64,000 nucleotides of DNA from Bryobacterales bacterium. GTDB taxonomy: Bacteria; Acidobacteriota; Terriglobia; Bryobacterales; Bryobacteraceae. The stretch covers positions 1 to 64,000 of the forward strand of contig SHUD01000005.1 in assembly GCA_009697505.1 (NCBI GenBank). Reading direction: 5' to 3'. The translations under genes were made by a program, and so were the position numbers. Below are positions 38,783 through 47,694 of the stretch, piece by piece. The stretch's first letter is position 1, and each line of letters starts with the position of its first letter. The notes beneath the pieces were generated by a model, which had not been told where the DNA came from, searched no databases, and saw nothing but the letters and a program-made list of their open reading frames with translations.

Positions 38783-40051
38783 CTATTCACGCACCGTCGA
38801 GAGCGGTCCGTTGACCGTGAAATATTGTTTGCCCACCACCAGAAGTTCCTCCGCCGGGAACCGGGTGATGATTTCGGCGCCGGTTTCCGTGACTACAATT
38901 TCCTCTTCGATGCGCGCCGCGCGCCAGCCATCCTTGGCGGGCCAGAAGGTTTCGAGCGCGAACACCATGCCGGGCTTGATCACGTGCGCGTGCTCGAGCG
39001 ACACCATCCGGCTGATCACGGGTTTCTCCCAGATGGCCAGTCCGATGCCGTGGCCGAACTGGAGCGCGAACGCGGCCTCTTCATTGGGGAATCCGAATTC
39101 CTCTGCCTTGGGCCACACGGATGCGATCTCCGCCGTGGTGCGGCCGGGCTTCACCAGGGCGATGGCCGCGTCCAAGTAGTCGCGGCAGCGCTTGTAGGCG
39201 TCGATCATGCCCTGCGGCGCGTAGCCGACGGTAAACGTACGGTAGTAGCAGGTGCGATACCCCATGTAGGAGTGCAGAATGTCGTAGTACACCGGGTCAC
39301 CGGGACGCAGCGCGCGGTCGGAAAACACATGCGGATGCGGACTGCAGCGTTCTCCGGAGATTGCGTTCACGCCTTCCACGTATTCCGAGCCGTTGTCATA
39401 GAGAAACTTGTTCACCAGACCCACCGCTTCGTTCTCTTTGAATCCGGGACGCATGGCGTGATACAGCTCGTGGTAGGCGCCGTCGACGAGCATGGCCGAA
39501 TGATTCAGGAGTGAGATCTCATCCTGGGTCTTGATCTCCCGCGCGTCGGACATCAACTGTTGGCCGTCGACCACCGTGATGCCCTCCTTTTGCAGGGCGA
39601 ACAGAATCGGCGGTTCCACGATATCGATGCCCACCGGCTCCTTGAGCAGCCCGCGCATTTCAAGTTCGACTTTGATCTTTCGCGCGACGTTTTCGGCGCG
39701 CCCCATTTCCGGCGACATCGCTCCGCGCAGCAGGGGAATCCCGGCGCGCGACCGGTCGCCCAGCCACGGGCAGTTCTGTTCATGATGCCGCGCGGCCGAG
39801 CCGAAGTCCCAAAGAATCGGTTCATCATTCTGCGGTAACAATGTGAAACGGCTGATCTTATCCTGCGCCCAGGTGCCGATGTGCGTCGAGGTCAGATAGC
39901 GGACATTGTTCATGTCGAAGCACAGCAGGGCGCCCATCTCGGAACGCGCCAGCATCGCCTTGGCGCGGGCCAGGCGTTCTTTCCGCAGCCGGTCGAAGTC
40001 GATGCGCTGCTCCCAGTCGACCGCCATCGACCCGTAGTGCTTGATCGCCAT
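38783..40051 (-). CDS. M24-fold (creatinase/aminopeptidase P-like) protein with altered metal site
   Basis: A 422-residue two-domain protein: an N-terminal creatinase-type domain (DFDRLRKERLARAKAMLARSEMGALLCFD) and a pita-bread domain from about 170. In the usual M24 pattern two Asp lie 11 residues apart; here YYDILHSYMGYRTCYYRTF keeps the first Asp but has Cys/Tyr at the second position, while FGHGIGL and the two C-terminal Glu (FALETFWP; IEEEIVV) remain. It may be a DddP-like lyase or hydrolase rather than a peptidase. It shares a 1-bp overlap with the dehydrogenase gene. Confidence 0.85.
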   Translation of the reverse strand: MAIKHYGSMAVDWEQRIDFDRLRKERLARAKAMLARSEMGALLCFDMNNVRYLTSTHIGTWAQDKISRFTLLPQNDEPILWDFGSAARHHEQNCPWLGDRSRAGIPLLRGAMSPEMGRAENVARKIKVELEMRGLLKEPVGIDIVEPPILFALQKEGITVVDGQQLMSDAREIKTQDEISLLNHSAMLVDGAYHELYHAMRPGFKENEAVGLVNKFLYDNGSEYVEGVNAISGERCSPHPHVFSDRALRPGDPVYYDILHSYMGYRTCYYRTFTVGYAPQGMIDAYKRCRDYLDAAIALVKPGRTTAEIASVWPKAEEFGFPNEEAAFALQFGHGIGLAIWEKPVISRMVSLEHAHVIKPGMVFALETFWPAKDGWRAARIEEEIVVTETGAEIITRFPAEELLVVGKQYFTVNGPLSTVRE

Positions 40052-40947
40052 TACTCGCCTCCCTGTCCTGTCCGCAACCCTGCCATGCGCGCCAGGGCTT
40101 CAAACAGGATCGCAAAATCTTTCTCGGCCAGCCCCATGCCCCGCGCGGCGGTCAGCATTTCATTGGTGACGGCGGTGGTGGGAAGCGGCACGTCCAACTG
40201 GCGCCCCAGTTCCAAGGCCAGCAGCATGTCTTTCTGCATCATGTTGACGTTGAACCAGGCTTCCTCCGGCATGTCCAGCACGAACGGTCCGCGGTACTGC
40301 ACCATGGGCGATCCGATGACGCTGTTCTTCATCACGTCCACGGCTACCTCGCGCCGGATGCCGCTTTTTTCGGCCAACAGGACACCTTCGGAAAACGCGA
40401 GCATCTGCACGGCCAGACTCAAGTTGATCGAGATCTTCATCACCAGTGCCAGCCCATTATCTCCCACGTGCGTCACCTTGGGGCCTAGGTCCAACAACAG
40501 CGGCTTGACGCGCGCGAACGTATCGGCGCGGCCTCCGACCATCACGGAGAGTTTGCCTTGCTGGAGCGTGATCACGCTGCCGGAAACCGGAGCGTCCACC
40601 ATATCCGCGCCTTTCTTGCGAACTGCCGCGGCGAGGTTCCGGCTGACGGCGGGACTCACGGTGCTCATGTCGATCCACACTTTGCCCGCACTGATTGCCG
40701 CGAGCACTCCGTCGGGTCCTTCGGCCACCTGCTGGAGCGCCTCGGAGTTGGTCACCATGGATATAACGAAATCCGCGGCGGCGCAAACGGCTCCTGGAGA
40801 ATCGGCCCAGTGCATGCCCTTGTCGATCAGCCACTGGGCCTTAGAGCGCGTGCGGTTGTAGCCGGTGACCGTATGGCCACGTTGCAGCAGGCGGTCCACC
40901 ATCTGCCCGCCCATCACTCCTAAACCGATAAATCCGACGTTGGCCAT
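40051..40947 (-). CDS. 3-hydroxyisobutyrate dehydrogenase-family oxidoreductase
   Basis: Start ATG at 40947 follows AGGAGA; the track start at 40989 adds 14 residues. The 298-residue protein opens with VGFIGLGVMGGQMVDRLLQRGH, an NAD(P) Rossmann motif, and has VDAPVSGSVITLQQGKLSVMVGG and GLALVMKISINL with the catalytic Lys of beta-hydroxyacid dehydrogenases. It would oxidise a 3-hydroxyacid or reduce a semialdehyde. It leads the operon with the M24-like protein and two cupins. Confidence 0.9.
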   Translation of the reverse strand: MANVGFIGLGVMGGQMVDRLLQRGHTVTGYNRTRSKAQWLIDKGMHWADSPGAVCAAADFVISMVTNSEALQQVAEGPDGVLAAISAGKVWIDMSTVSPAVSRNLAAAVRKKGADMVDAPVSGSVITLQQGKLSVMVGGRADTFARVKPLLLDLGPKVTHVGDNGLALVMKISINLSLAVQMLAFSEGVLLAEKSGIRREVAVDVMKNSVIGSPMVQYRGPFVLDMPEEAWFNVNMMQKDMLLALELGRQLDVPLPTTAVTNEMLTAARGMGLAEKDFAILFEALARMAGLRTGQGGE

Positions 40948-41000
40948 GTACGAGTTCTCCTGAATTGAGAGCAACTGAAATTTTGACACAATGAAGGCTC

Positions 41001-41393
41001 ATGCAGGGTGTCCAGATTTTTGGCGTGAAAAGCTCACCGGCAACCCGCGCCGCCGAACGCTTCTTCAAGGAGCGCCGCGTGCAGATTCATTTCGTGGACT
41101 TAAGCCAGAGGCCCATGTCGCCGGGTGAGATTAAACGGTTCCAAGACCGTTTCGGATTAGAAGGATTGCTGGATCGGGAAGGGAAGCTGTACGCCGACGC
41201 GGGCCTGAAATATTTGAAGATATCCGGCGCGGAGATGCTGTCCCGCTGCGAACGAGAGCCGAGACTGCTGCTCCTGCCTCTGGTTCGCGCGGGCAACCTG
41301 CTCAGCGCCGGACACGATGAAAACGCCTGGAAGGCGATGACCGCGCCGCTCAGTAACGGGCCTAGTAACGGGCCGGCTAAGGGGCCGGCGTAG
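41001..41393 (+). CDS. ArsC/Spx-fold protein lacking the active-site cysteine
   Basis: 130 residues; N-terminal strand-turn VQIFGVKSSPATRAAERFFKERRVQIHFVDLSQRPMSPGEIKRF matches arsenate reductase (ArsC)/Spx glutaredoxin-like proteins. The CxxC or CxxS site is replaced by SSPA, so classical redox activity is not expected. A low-complexity tail (SNGPSNGPAKGPA) ends it. The gene is divergent from the dehydrogenase operon and overlaps the convergent cupin gene by 17 bp. Confidence 0.75.
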   Translation: MQGVQIFGVKSSPATRAAERFFKERRVQIHFVDLSQRPMSPGEIKRFQDRFGLEGLLDREGKLYADAGLKYLKISGAEMLSRCEREPRLLLLPLVRAGNLLSAGHDENAWKAMTAPLSNGPSNGPAKGPA

Positions 41394-41766
41394 CGACCGG
41401 CTTGCCTTTTTCTACATAGAAAACGCCGGAAAGCTTGGCCTGTTGCGAGCCAATGTTCTTGGCGTCGTGTATCTTGCCGGCGGGAATGATGAAGCCCTCG
41501 CCCGCCTTGTACTTCTTGGGAGCCTCGCCGTCGATGGAGATTTCCATCTCGCCTTCAATCACATAGGTGATTTCCTCGCCGGGATGGGTATGCCGGCCCA
41601 CGGCCACGCCCGGGTTGATCTCGATGCGCGCGATCAACGCTTCGCGGCCGGGAAAGGATACGTCCGCCTTTGCTACGATGACCCGCTGAAAGCCGGGATT
41701 CTGCGCCAGCAGCGCCCCGGCGGCGATCACCAGCCCAATAACGGTCCACTTGGAAATTGATTTCAT
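41377..41766 (-). CDS. Secreted cupin-domain protein
   Basis: 129 residues with a signal peptide (MKSISKWTVIGLVIAAGALLAQ) and a complete cupin: GVAVGRHTHPGEEITYVIEGE, then GEGFIIPAGKIHDAKN. The HxH-x5-E ligands and later H are present. The short Pro/Ala tail suggests it ends normally. It is downstream of the HpaI-type aldolase gene but separated from it by a terminator-like hairpin. Confidence 0.85.
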   Translation of the reverse strand: MKSISKWTVIGLVIAAGALLAQNPGFQRVIVAKADVSFPGREALIARIEINPGVAVGRHTHPGEEITYVIEGEMEISIDGEAPKKYKAGEGFIIPAGKIHDAKNIGSQQAKLSGVFYVEKGKPVATPAP

Positions 41767-41783
41767 GTGTTCTCCCTACAAAC

Positions 41784-41811
41784 AGACCCGGACACTCAGG
41801 TGCCCGGGTCT
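41784..41811 (-). terminator. Hairpin terminator between aldolase and cupin genes
   Basis: AGACCCGG and CCGGGTCT flank a CAC/GTG extension; on the minus strand the stem is followed by GTTTGT. It lies just past the aldolase stop codon. The T-tract is short, so efficiency is uncertain. Confidence 0.55.
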
Positions 41812-41826
41812 CTTCTTCTGCCTTCT

Positions 41827-42669
41827 CTAGAACAGCGCGGTTGCCCGGCGGGCCCAGGGCTTGCCCTTTTCCTTGGAAACCTTCTCCACGTCGTTGACGT
41901 AGGCGCCGGTCTGCGTCAGGACGTGATGCAAATCGTTGCCGACGCCGATCAGTGAGAAGCCCTTATCCAGGAACTCGCCCACGCGCGAAGTACCAAACAG
42001 GAAGATGCCCAGGATCACGTTGTTCTTCTTGGCCGCCGCGATCAGCTTGTCGGTGGCGGCGCCCAATTCCGGCGACGTGTACATGTGGGGGAACTCGTAT
42101 TTCTCAAACAAGCCCATGGACATGCACAAGTCGTTTTGCCCCAGGAATAGCATGTCGACGCCCGGAATGGCCGCGATTTCATCCATGTTCTTAATGCAAT
42201 CCGCGGTTTCCACCTGCAACGCGGTGATGATGTTGGCGTTGGCATTGCCCGCGTATCCCAACAATCCAGCCTTGTTCATGCTGCGCTGCGGGAAATACAC
42301 GGAGCGGGTGCCGGTGGTGGGGTAACGCGTGCAGCTCACGGCCTGGCGGGCTTCGTCCGCCGTGTTGATGTAGGGGACTAGAACGCCATCGGCTCCCATG
42401 TCGAGCGCCTGCTGAATCCCGGGCCGGTCCGCATAGCCGCCCACACGCACCAGGGATTTGGCGCCGCCGCTGGCGACGCCCGCCAGCATGGCCGACAAGG
42501 TCTCATAACTCATGGGACCGTGCTGGGTGTCGACCAGAAGCCAGTCATAGCCGCTGTGCGCCAACTGCTCTGCCACCGTCGGGCTATGAGAATTGACGAA
42601 AATTCCGAGTTTCGGGGTTCCTTCCCGCAATTGTTTCTTGAATTCCGCACCGCTCAATACTGCGCTCAT
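41827..42669 (-). CDS. HpcH/HpaI-family aldolase
   Basis: The ATG at 42669 follows AGGAGAAC and gives 280 residues (MSAVLSGAEFKKQL); the track start at 43035 is too far upstream. Motifs of class II aldolases: LGIFVNSHSP, WLLVDTQHGPMSYE, ADGVLVPYINTADEARQAV, QVETADCIKN and GVDMLFLGQNDLCMSMG with the metal-binding Glu and Asp. It cleaves 2-oxo-4-hydroxy acids to pyruvate and an aldehyde. It may act with the E1 pair in the same catabolic region; this is inferred. Confidence 0.9.
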   Translation of the reverse strand: MSAVLSGAEFKKQLREGTPKLGIFVNSHSPTVAEQLAHSGYDWLLVDTQHGPMSYETLSAMLAGVASGGAKSLVRVGGYADRPGIQQALDMGADGVLVPYINTADEARQAVSCTRYPTTGTRSVYFPQRSMNKAGLLGYAGNANANIITALQVETADCIKNMDEIAAIPGVDMLFLGQNDLCMSMGLFEKYEFPHMYTSPELGAATDKLIAAAKKNNVILGIFLFGTSRVGEFLDKGFSLIGVGNDLHHVLTQTGAYVNDVEKVSKEKGKPWARRATALF

Positions 42670-42801
42670 TCTGTGTTCTCCTGATGGATTGCCAGTCTTG
42701 ACTTGGCCGAGGTTCTCAGTATAAGCCAGTGGAAACGGCTTGCACAACAAAGAGGGAACCAGGTGAGTTATGATGATTTGCTGTAGAAGGAGTTTCAGTT
42801 T

Positions 42802-43224
42802 ATGAACCTCACCCAGTTGGTGATCTTGCCCGCGGTTGCGGCCGCTATGCTGATGACTGCCCCCCTCGCCTCGGCGCAGTCTCTCGATTTTGATACGTAC
42901 AAAAGCAAGGTCGAGCCGATCTTCCTGAAGAAGCGTCCGCCGCATGCCCGTTGCGTGGTGTGCCATTCCAACAGCAACAACGCGTTCCGCCTGGAGGCCC
43001 TGCCGAAGGGAGTCAAAGAATATACCCAGGAGCAATCGCGGAAGAACTTCGCTAGCGTGACGAACCTGGTGAAGCCGGGAAATCCGGAGGGCAGCCGTTT
43101 ACTGATTCACCCGCTCACCCGGGAAGCCGGTGGCGATCTGTTCCACAACGGTGGGCGCCAGTTTGCGTCGCAAAAAGATCCGGATTGGCTGACCATCGCC
43201 GACTGGGTCAAGAAGGGCAAATAA
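42802..43224 (+). CDS. Small secreted c-type cytochrome-like protein
   Basis: 140 residues with signal peptide (MNLTQLVILPAVAAAMLMTAPLASAQ) and one haem motif CVVCH, followed by NNAFRLEALP and NPEGSRLLIHPLTREAGGDLFHNGGRQF, typical of the short planctomycete-like cytochrome C (PSCyt1-type) domain. The start follows GAAGGAG at a usable distance. It is convergent with the mutase gene across a hairpin. Confidence 0.82.
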   Translation: MNLTQLVILPAVAAAMLMTAPLASAQSLDFDTYKSKVEPIFLKKRPPHARCVVCHSNSNNAFRLEALPKGVKEYTQEQSRKNFASVTNLVKPGNPEGSRLLIHPLTREAGGDLFHNGGRQFASQKDPDWLTIADWVKKGK

Positions 43225-43238
43225 GTTCCGCTGCAAAG

Positions 43239-43274
43239 AACCCCCGGGGATCCGTGGTGCGGATCGCCCGGGTT
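43239..43274. terminator. Bidirectional hairpin terminator between convergent genes
   Basis: AACCCCCGGGGATCCG and CGGATCGCCCGGGTT form a long imperfect stem around TGGTG, placed between the stops of the cytochrome and mutase genes. No long T tract is present. Confidence 0.55.
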
Positions 43275-44760
43275 AGCTTTCTTGGTACTCTCCAAACACC
43301 TTACGCAGTACGTCGGAGATCTCTCCCACCGTAGCTTTCGCCGCGCAGCATGCCAAGACATGCGGCATCAGGTTGTCTGTTGACCGCGCGGCTTTTTCCA
43401 GTTCCGCCAGGCACGCCGCCCAGATTGCGGCATCCCGGCCCGACCGTAAGTCGCGCACACGCTCGATCTGGCGGCGCTCAATAGTGGGGTCCATCTTAAA
43501 CCCGGGTGGGGTGGCGGATGGCTGCTCCTGGAACTTGTTCATACCCACGACGATGGCTTCGCCGCGCTCGACCTTCTGTTGATAGTCGTACGCCGCGTTC
43601 TGGATTTCACGCTGGATGTAGCCGTCTTCAATGGCGCGCAGCGTGCCGCCCATTTTGTCGATGCGGGCGATGTAGTCCTCGGCCCCGCGCTCGATCTCGC
43701 CGGTCAGCTTTTCGATATACTCGCTGCCGCCCAAGGGGTCGGGCTCGGCGGTGACGCCGCTTTCGTAGGCGATCACCTGCTGGGTGCGCAGTGCGATCCG
43801 CGCCGCGTGTTCGGTGGGAAGTCCCAGCGCTTCGTCCTGGCTGTTGGTGTGCAGGGATTGCGTGCCCCCTAAAACAGCGGCCAAGGCCTGGAGGGTGGTA
43901 CGCACGACGTTCACTTCGGGTTGCTGCGCCGTCAGCGTGGAGCCTGCCGTCTGCGTATGGAAGCGCAGCATCATGGAGCGCGGGTCCTGGGCGGCGAAGC
44001 GTTCCTTCATGATGCGCGCCCACAGCCTGCGCGCCGCGCGGAACTTGGCGATTTCCTCGAAGAAGTTGTTGTGCGCGTTAAAGAAAAACGAAAGCCGCGG
44101 GGCGAACGAATCAATGGCGAGTCCCGCGGCCAGTGCCGCCTCCACGTAAGCAATGGCGTCGGCCAGAGTGAAAGCGACTTCCTGAACTGCCGTGGAGCCC
44201 GCTTCGCGAATGTGATAGCCGCTGATGGATATGGTGTTCCACTCGGGCACTTCGCGGCCGGCCCACGCAAATAGGTCCGTGATAATGCGCATGGCCGGGC
44301 GGGGAGGATAGATGTAGGTGCCGCGCGCGATGTATTCCTTCAGGATGTCGTTTTGGATGGTGCCGTTGAGCTTCCTGCCGTTCGCCCCTTGTCCGCGCGC
44401 CACCAGAACATAGAGTGCCAGCAAAATAGCCGCTGTCGAATTAATCGTCATCGACGTGCTGACCTGCTCCAGAGGGATTTGTTCGAACAGCAACTCCATG
44501 TCGGCGAGGGAAGCGATGGACACTCCCACTTTGCCGACTTCACCGCCGGCGAGAGGATGATCCGGGTCCAGGCCCATTTGTGTCGGCAAGTCGAAGGCGA
44601 CCGAAAGCCCGGTGGTTCCCTGGGAAAGCAGGTACCGATACCGCTGGTTGCTCTCTTCCGCCGAGCCGAAGCCCGCGTACTGGCGCATGGTCCACAGCCG
44701 CGCGCGGTACATGTCTCTGTAGATGCCGCGCGTGAAAGGGAATTCGCCGGGCTTGTTCAT
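43273..44760 (-). CDS. Acyl-CoA mutase large subunit (methylmalonyl-CoA mutase-like)
   Basis: 495 residues: [56 protein letters not shown] and [12 protein letters not shown] form the TIM-barrel substrate domain of B12-dependent acyl-CoA mutases. The B12-binding domain is absent, as in systems with a separate small subunit, which is not nearby. The first ~40-50 residues usual in this family are missing, so the start may be shifted or the gene trimmed. It isomerises an acyl-CoA such as methylmalonyl-CoA; the exact substrate cannot be told. Confidence 0.9.
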   Translation of the reverse strand: MNKPGEFPFTRGIYRDMYRARLWTMRQYAGFGSAEESNQRYRYLLSQGTTGLSVAFDLPTQMGLDPDHPLAGGEVGKVGVSIASLADMELLFEQIPLEQVSTSMTINSTAAILLALYVLVARGQGANGRKLNGTIQNDILKEYIARGTYIYPPRPAMRIITDLFAWAGREVPEWNTISISGYHIREAGSTAVQEVAFTLADAIAYVEAALAAGLAIDSFAPRLSFFFNAHNNFFEEIAKFRAARRLWARIMKERFAAQDPRSMMLRFHTQTAGSTLTAQQPEVNVVRTTLQALAAVLGGTQSLHTNSQDEALGLPTEHAARIALRTQQVIAYESGVTAEPDPLGGSEYIEKLTGEIERGAEDYIARIDKMGGTLRAIEDGYIQREIQNAAYDYQQKVERGEAIVVGMNKFQEQPSATPPGFKMDPTIERRQIERVRDLRSGRDAAIWAACLAELEKAARSTDNLMPHVLACCAAKATVGEISDVLRKVFGEYQES

Positions 44761-44770
44761 GCGCGCGGGC

Positions 44771-45043
44771 TCAGGAACGCGAGATCTTGCGGGCCTTGAG
44801 GAAGGAAGTAATGCCGAAGTATCCCATCAGCAAGCCGAACATCCCCGGCATGGCGATGCGGAATAGGCCTTCGATGTCTCCCTGAAACTCGCGCACCGCG
44901 CGGAACACATAGAACGCCGCCAGGACCGTGAAGATCATGAAGAGAAAGCCGATGACCTCGTTCCACAGGGCATGCAAGGGGCGCACCACGTTGGGCCACA
45001 CATGCTGTATGAACTTGGAAATCAAACGCCCCATCGGTTTCAT
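44771..45043 (-). CDS. Small membrane protein
   Basis: About 90 residues starting [11 protein letters not shown] at 45043, with two membrane spans: [19 protein letters not shown] and [21 protein letters not shown]. It ends in a basic tail (KARKISRS). The family is not known to me. It lies 10 bp upstream of the mutase gene on the same strand and may be co-transcribed. The track ORF to 46060 is an artefact of a long open frame. Confidence 0.65.
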   Translation of the reverse strand: MKPMGRLISKFIQHVWPNVVRPLHALWNEVIGFLFMIFTVLAAFYVFRAVREFQGDIEGLFRIAMPGMFGLLMGYFGITSFLKARKISRS

Positions 45044-45169
45044 CCTACCAGACCTGCGGCAGCGGGACGGCTGGCGGGAAACCTCTGTCGAAAGCCTGGT
45101 TTTCCGTCGATATGATGGTATTCTGTAGGTGCAAAGAGAGGCCATCTGGACGACCGGCTCAAAGATCTG

Positions 45170-45466
45170 ATGAAGGAACTCGGCGACGCGATTAACGAGT
45201 CCCTTTCCGATTCCGACCGCATCGCGGCCGCGATCGGGGAAATTAAGAGCGCCGGTTATGACGTTTTCCTGGTGCTCGAAGCCACCATCGGCTTCAATAA
45301 ACGCGAAGAGGGCGACCAGGAAGACGGTTCCGAGCAGGATGAAGCAGTCGAGTTTGACGCCGCACCGGAAACCGGCCGCCGCAAGCTCAGCAAGATCAAG
45401 CTCACCTCCCAGGATCAGAAGTTCCTGCGCGCCCTCAAGATTTCCGTCGAAGACGAAAAGCACTAG
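45170..45466 (+). CDS. Small acidic hypothetical protein
   Basis: 98 residues, starting MKELGDAINESLSDSD. N-terminal helix, then SAGYDVFLVLEATIGF and an acidic linker, then TSQDQKFLRALKIS. Soluble. A few codons of the same frame upstream (LDDRLKDL) look like part of the helix, so the start may be earlier with a rare codon. Function unknown. Confidence 0.6.
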   Translation: MKELGDAINESLSDSDRIAAAIGEIKSAGYDVFLVLEATIGFNKREEGDQEDGSEQDEAVEFDAAPETGRRKLSKIKLTSQDQKFLRALKISVEDEKH

Positions 45467-45493
45467 GGCGCCAGTTCTTGTAAACTGGTTCCG

Positions 45494-46306
45494 TTGCATC
45501 CCGCACTTGGGAAGGCTTTGCGCGGTGGTCCGCACGAGGCGTCCCTGGCGATTGAGCGTTTTCTCAAGGCCAGTAAGAAACCCGTTCTCATCGAGCCCGG
45601 ACACGATCCGTTTACGATCCTTCCCGATGCGTTCGTGGCGACCGTGCGCCCGTCCGCGCTCACGATCGAATGCTGGGATGAGAAACGGAATCTCGCGCGG
45701 CGAGTGACCCGCGTCAGGCTGGAGCGGCCGGGGCGCCTGGAACTCGCAGTCGAGCACTTTGGTGGAGCCACGGGCACGTTGACCCTGGTCGATCTGGATC
45801 GCACCGTGCACCGCGACGCCGCCCGCAAAGGCGCGCGTCTCAAGTATCGCGAGCGTTTCCGGCAATCGCTCCACCGGCAGTTCCCGGATTGGCGCCTGGT
45901 GGAACTGAGCACCGAACAGGATTTGCACCACAGCCTGTCTCCTGCTTATCCGCGGGCGCTTCTGCGGAGGGGGCGAACCGCGATTGCGGCCATCGGAGTG
46001 GCGGAAGACTCGCCGTTGCCCGAACAGGCGCTGAGTTTCGGCCTGATCTGGCTGGATCACCTGCGGCGGCGGGAGCCGAAACTAGCGATGGAAGCTTTGG
46101 CCATCTTTGTCCCGGCAGGCAAGGAGAACCACCTCTGCCATCGTGTCCGCTGTCTCGATCCCCAGGCGGCACGCTACTTCGTATTTGTCCATGATGGCGT
46201 CAGCTATGAGCAACAGGTGGACCCGCTGGACTACACGAATCTGGACACGAAACTCGACCCGGGCGGCAGCGGGCGGCGAAAGCACCGCGAACCCCATACC
46301 GGCTAG
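45494..46306 (+). CDS. N-terminal part of a PD-(D/E)XK-associated hypothetical protein (interrupted gene)
   Basis: 270 residues from a TTG start to an in-frame TAG at 46304-46306. It contains an alpha/beta domain (AIERFLKASKKPVLIEPG; LELAVEHFGGATG; ARYFVFVHDG) of unknown type. The same frame continues without any further stop into the nuclease-like part at 46352-46774, so the two were one protein of about 425 residues. Around the junction an alternative frame reads GGESTANPIPAS, which suggests two nearby compensating indels rather than a simple nonsense change. Confidence 0.7.
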   Translation: MHPALGKALRGGPHEASLAIERFLKASKKPVLIEPGHDPFTILPDAFVATVRPSALTIECWDEKRNLARRVTRVRLERPGRLELAVEHFGGATGTLTLVDLDRTVHRDAARKGARLKYRERFRQSLHRQFPDWRLVELSTEQDLHHSLSPAYPRALLRRGRTAIAAIGVAEDSPLPEQALSFGLIWLDHLRRREPKLAMEALAIFVPAGKENHLCHRVRCLDPQAARYFVFVHDGVSYEQQVDPLDYTNLDTKLDPGGSGRRKHREPHTG

Positions 46307-46351
46307 CCCGAGGCGCTGTTTGAAGCGCGCATCCGCGCCGACATTGAATCT

Positions 46352-46774
46352 TTGGATGCCACCCTCCACGCTCAGCCCGTGTATGGCCAGGTTACGGAAT
46401 TCGCCGGAGGCGACCGGGGCATCATCGACCTGCTGGCTGTGGATCGGGACGGACGACTGGCCGTGATCGAGCTCAAAGTCGACCAGGACATCCACCTGCC
46501 GTTGCAGGCACTGGATTACTGGATGAGGGTCCACTGGCACCTGGAACGGGGAGAGTTCGCGGAGCGGGGATATTTTAGCGGGATTCCGTTGCGAGCCGGC
46601 CCGCCGCGGCTGTTGCTGGTGGCGCCCGCCCTGGAGTTCCATCCGTCCAAAGAAACCGTACTAGGCTTTTTCCGTCCGGATATCCCCGTGGAAAGGGTTG
46701 GACTCGGGATACAATGGAGGCAGGAGCTAAAGGTGATGTTCCGGGCTCCCGGGAAGACGAATTCCGGCACGTAG
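46352..46774 (+). CDS. C-terminal PD-(D/E)XK nuclease-like part of the interrupted gene
   Basis: 140 residues counted from a TTG; the same frame opens at 46307 with PEALFEARIRADIESLDATLHAQ. The core GGDRGIIDLLAVDRDGRLAVIELKVDQDIHLPLQALDYW contains the D...E-x-K arrangement of restriction-endonuclease-like folds. Its start is probably not a real initiation site; it is the downstream half of the gene interrupted at 46304. The biological role is unknown, possibly DNA repair. Confidence 0.68.
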   Translation: MDATLHAQPVYGQVTEFAGGDRGIIDLLAVDRDGRLAVIELKVDQDIHLPLQALDYWMRVHWHLERGEFAERGYFSGIPLRAGPPRLLLVAPALEFHPSKETVLGFFRPDIPVERVGLGIQWRQELKVMFRAPGKTNSGT

Positions 46775-46787
46775 CTTTTTGGCAGAC

Positions 46788-47648
46788 ATGTCCCTGGTTG
46801 TCCTCCGCGAAATCAAACACGCACTCTCCGCGCTGAATCCGCGCGAGCTACGCCAGGAGGCTGAGCGTCCGGTGCGCGTGGGAATCTTGGCTCCGTCGGC
46901 CGACGTGCTGGGCCAGATGGAAACCTACTTCGTTCCTAGGCATTATTCCCCCAAACGCCGTGCCGAAGCATTAAAATTGCTGGTCCGGGGCGGGGGACCG
47001 TCCTGCGATCTGGAGATCTACGATGCTTCGATCCTGCGTCCGGCGAGTGCGTTTTCCTTGGACGCGGAATCTCCCGACACCTGCATCCGCAAGATCCTGC
47101 GCGCCCGCCCGGAATTGACGCTGCCCTTGGCCCGCCGCCTGTATCCGTTCCGCAAGCCGGCGGCCCATCGCGTCATCCGCACTGTCGCGAAAGAGAACGC
47201 CCTGTTTTGCCTGGCGACCGCCATTCCCGATGTCATCCCCAGCCTGGCGATGATTCCCTGGGCGGCCGGCGAATTCGCCTCCGATACCATTTTCCTCACG
47301 GTCAATCAGATCCGCATGGCCTTCATGTTGGCAGCCGCCAGCGACCGCGCCATTGGTTATCGCGAGCAGCGCTCCGAGATTGCCTCGATTGTCGCCGGGT
47401 CGTTCGGCTGGCGCGCGATTGCCCGCGAACTGATCGGCAAAGTCCCCTTTGGGGGCGGCCTGATTCCGAAGGCCGCTATCGCTTACGCCGGCACCTTCGC
47501 CGTCGGGCTGTCGATCGAACGACTTTACCGGTTGGGCTATGGATTCACGCGTGACGAGCGCCGGGCGGCTTATGAAGAGGCCTATGAAAATGGCAAGCAG
47601 ATTGCGAACATGCTGTTGGAAACGTTCCGGCATCAGAGGGCCAGTTGA
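46788..47648 (+). CDS. DUF697-like membrane-associated protein
   Basis: The ATG at 46788 (MSLVVLREIKHALSAL) is preferred over the TTG at 46779; about 286 residues. The C-terminal half has membrane-prone segments (ALFCLATAIPDVIPSLAMIPWAAGEF; TIFLTVNQIRMAFMLA; KAAIAYAGTFAVGL) in the pattern of DUF697/YcjF-type domains. It has no GTPase motif of its own. The C-terminus is rich in Glu/Ala. Function unknown. Confidence 0.65.
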   Translation: MSLVVLREIKHALSALNPRELRQEAERPVRVGILAPSADVLGQMETYFVPRHYSPKRRAEALKLLVRGGGPSCDLEIYDASILRPASAFSLDAESPDTCIRKILRARPELTLPLARRLYPFRKPAAHRVIRTVAKENALFCLATAIPDVIPSLAMIPWAAGEFASDTIFLTVNQIRMAFMLAAASDRAIGYREQRSEIASIVAGSFGWRAIARELIGKVPFGGGLIPKAAIAYAGTFAVGLSIERLYRLGYGFTRDERRAAYEEAYENGKQIANMLLETFRHQRAS

Positions 47649-47694
47649 AACGCATCCCGCCTGGGACGCATCTACTATTGCAAGGAGGAGTCTC

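Noticed and set aside
44771-46060. Long minus-strand ORF of 429 codons
   Set aside because: Only the last ~90 codons (from 45043) look like a protein; the rest is the reverse shadow of the plus-strand genes 45170-46306.
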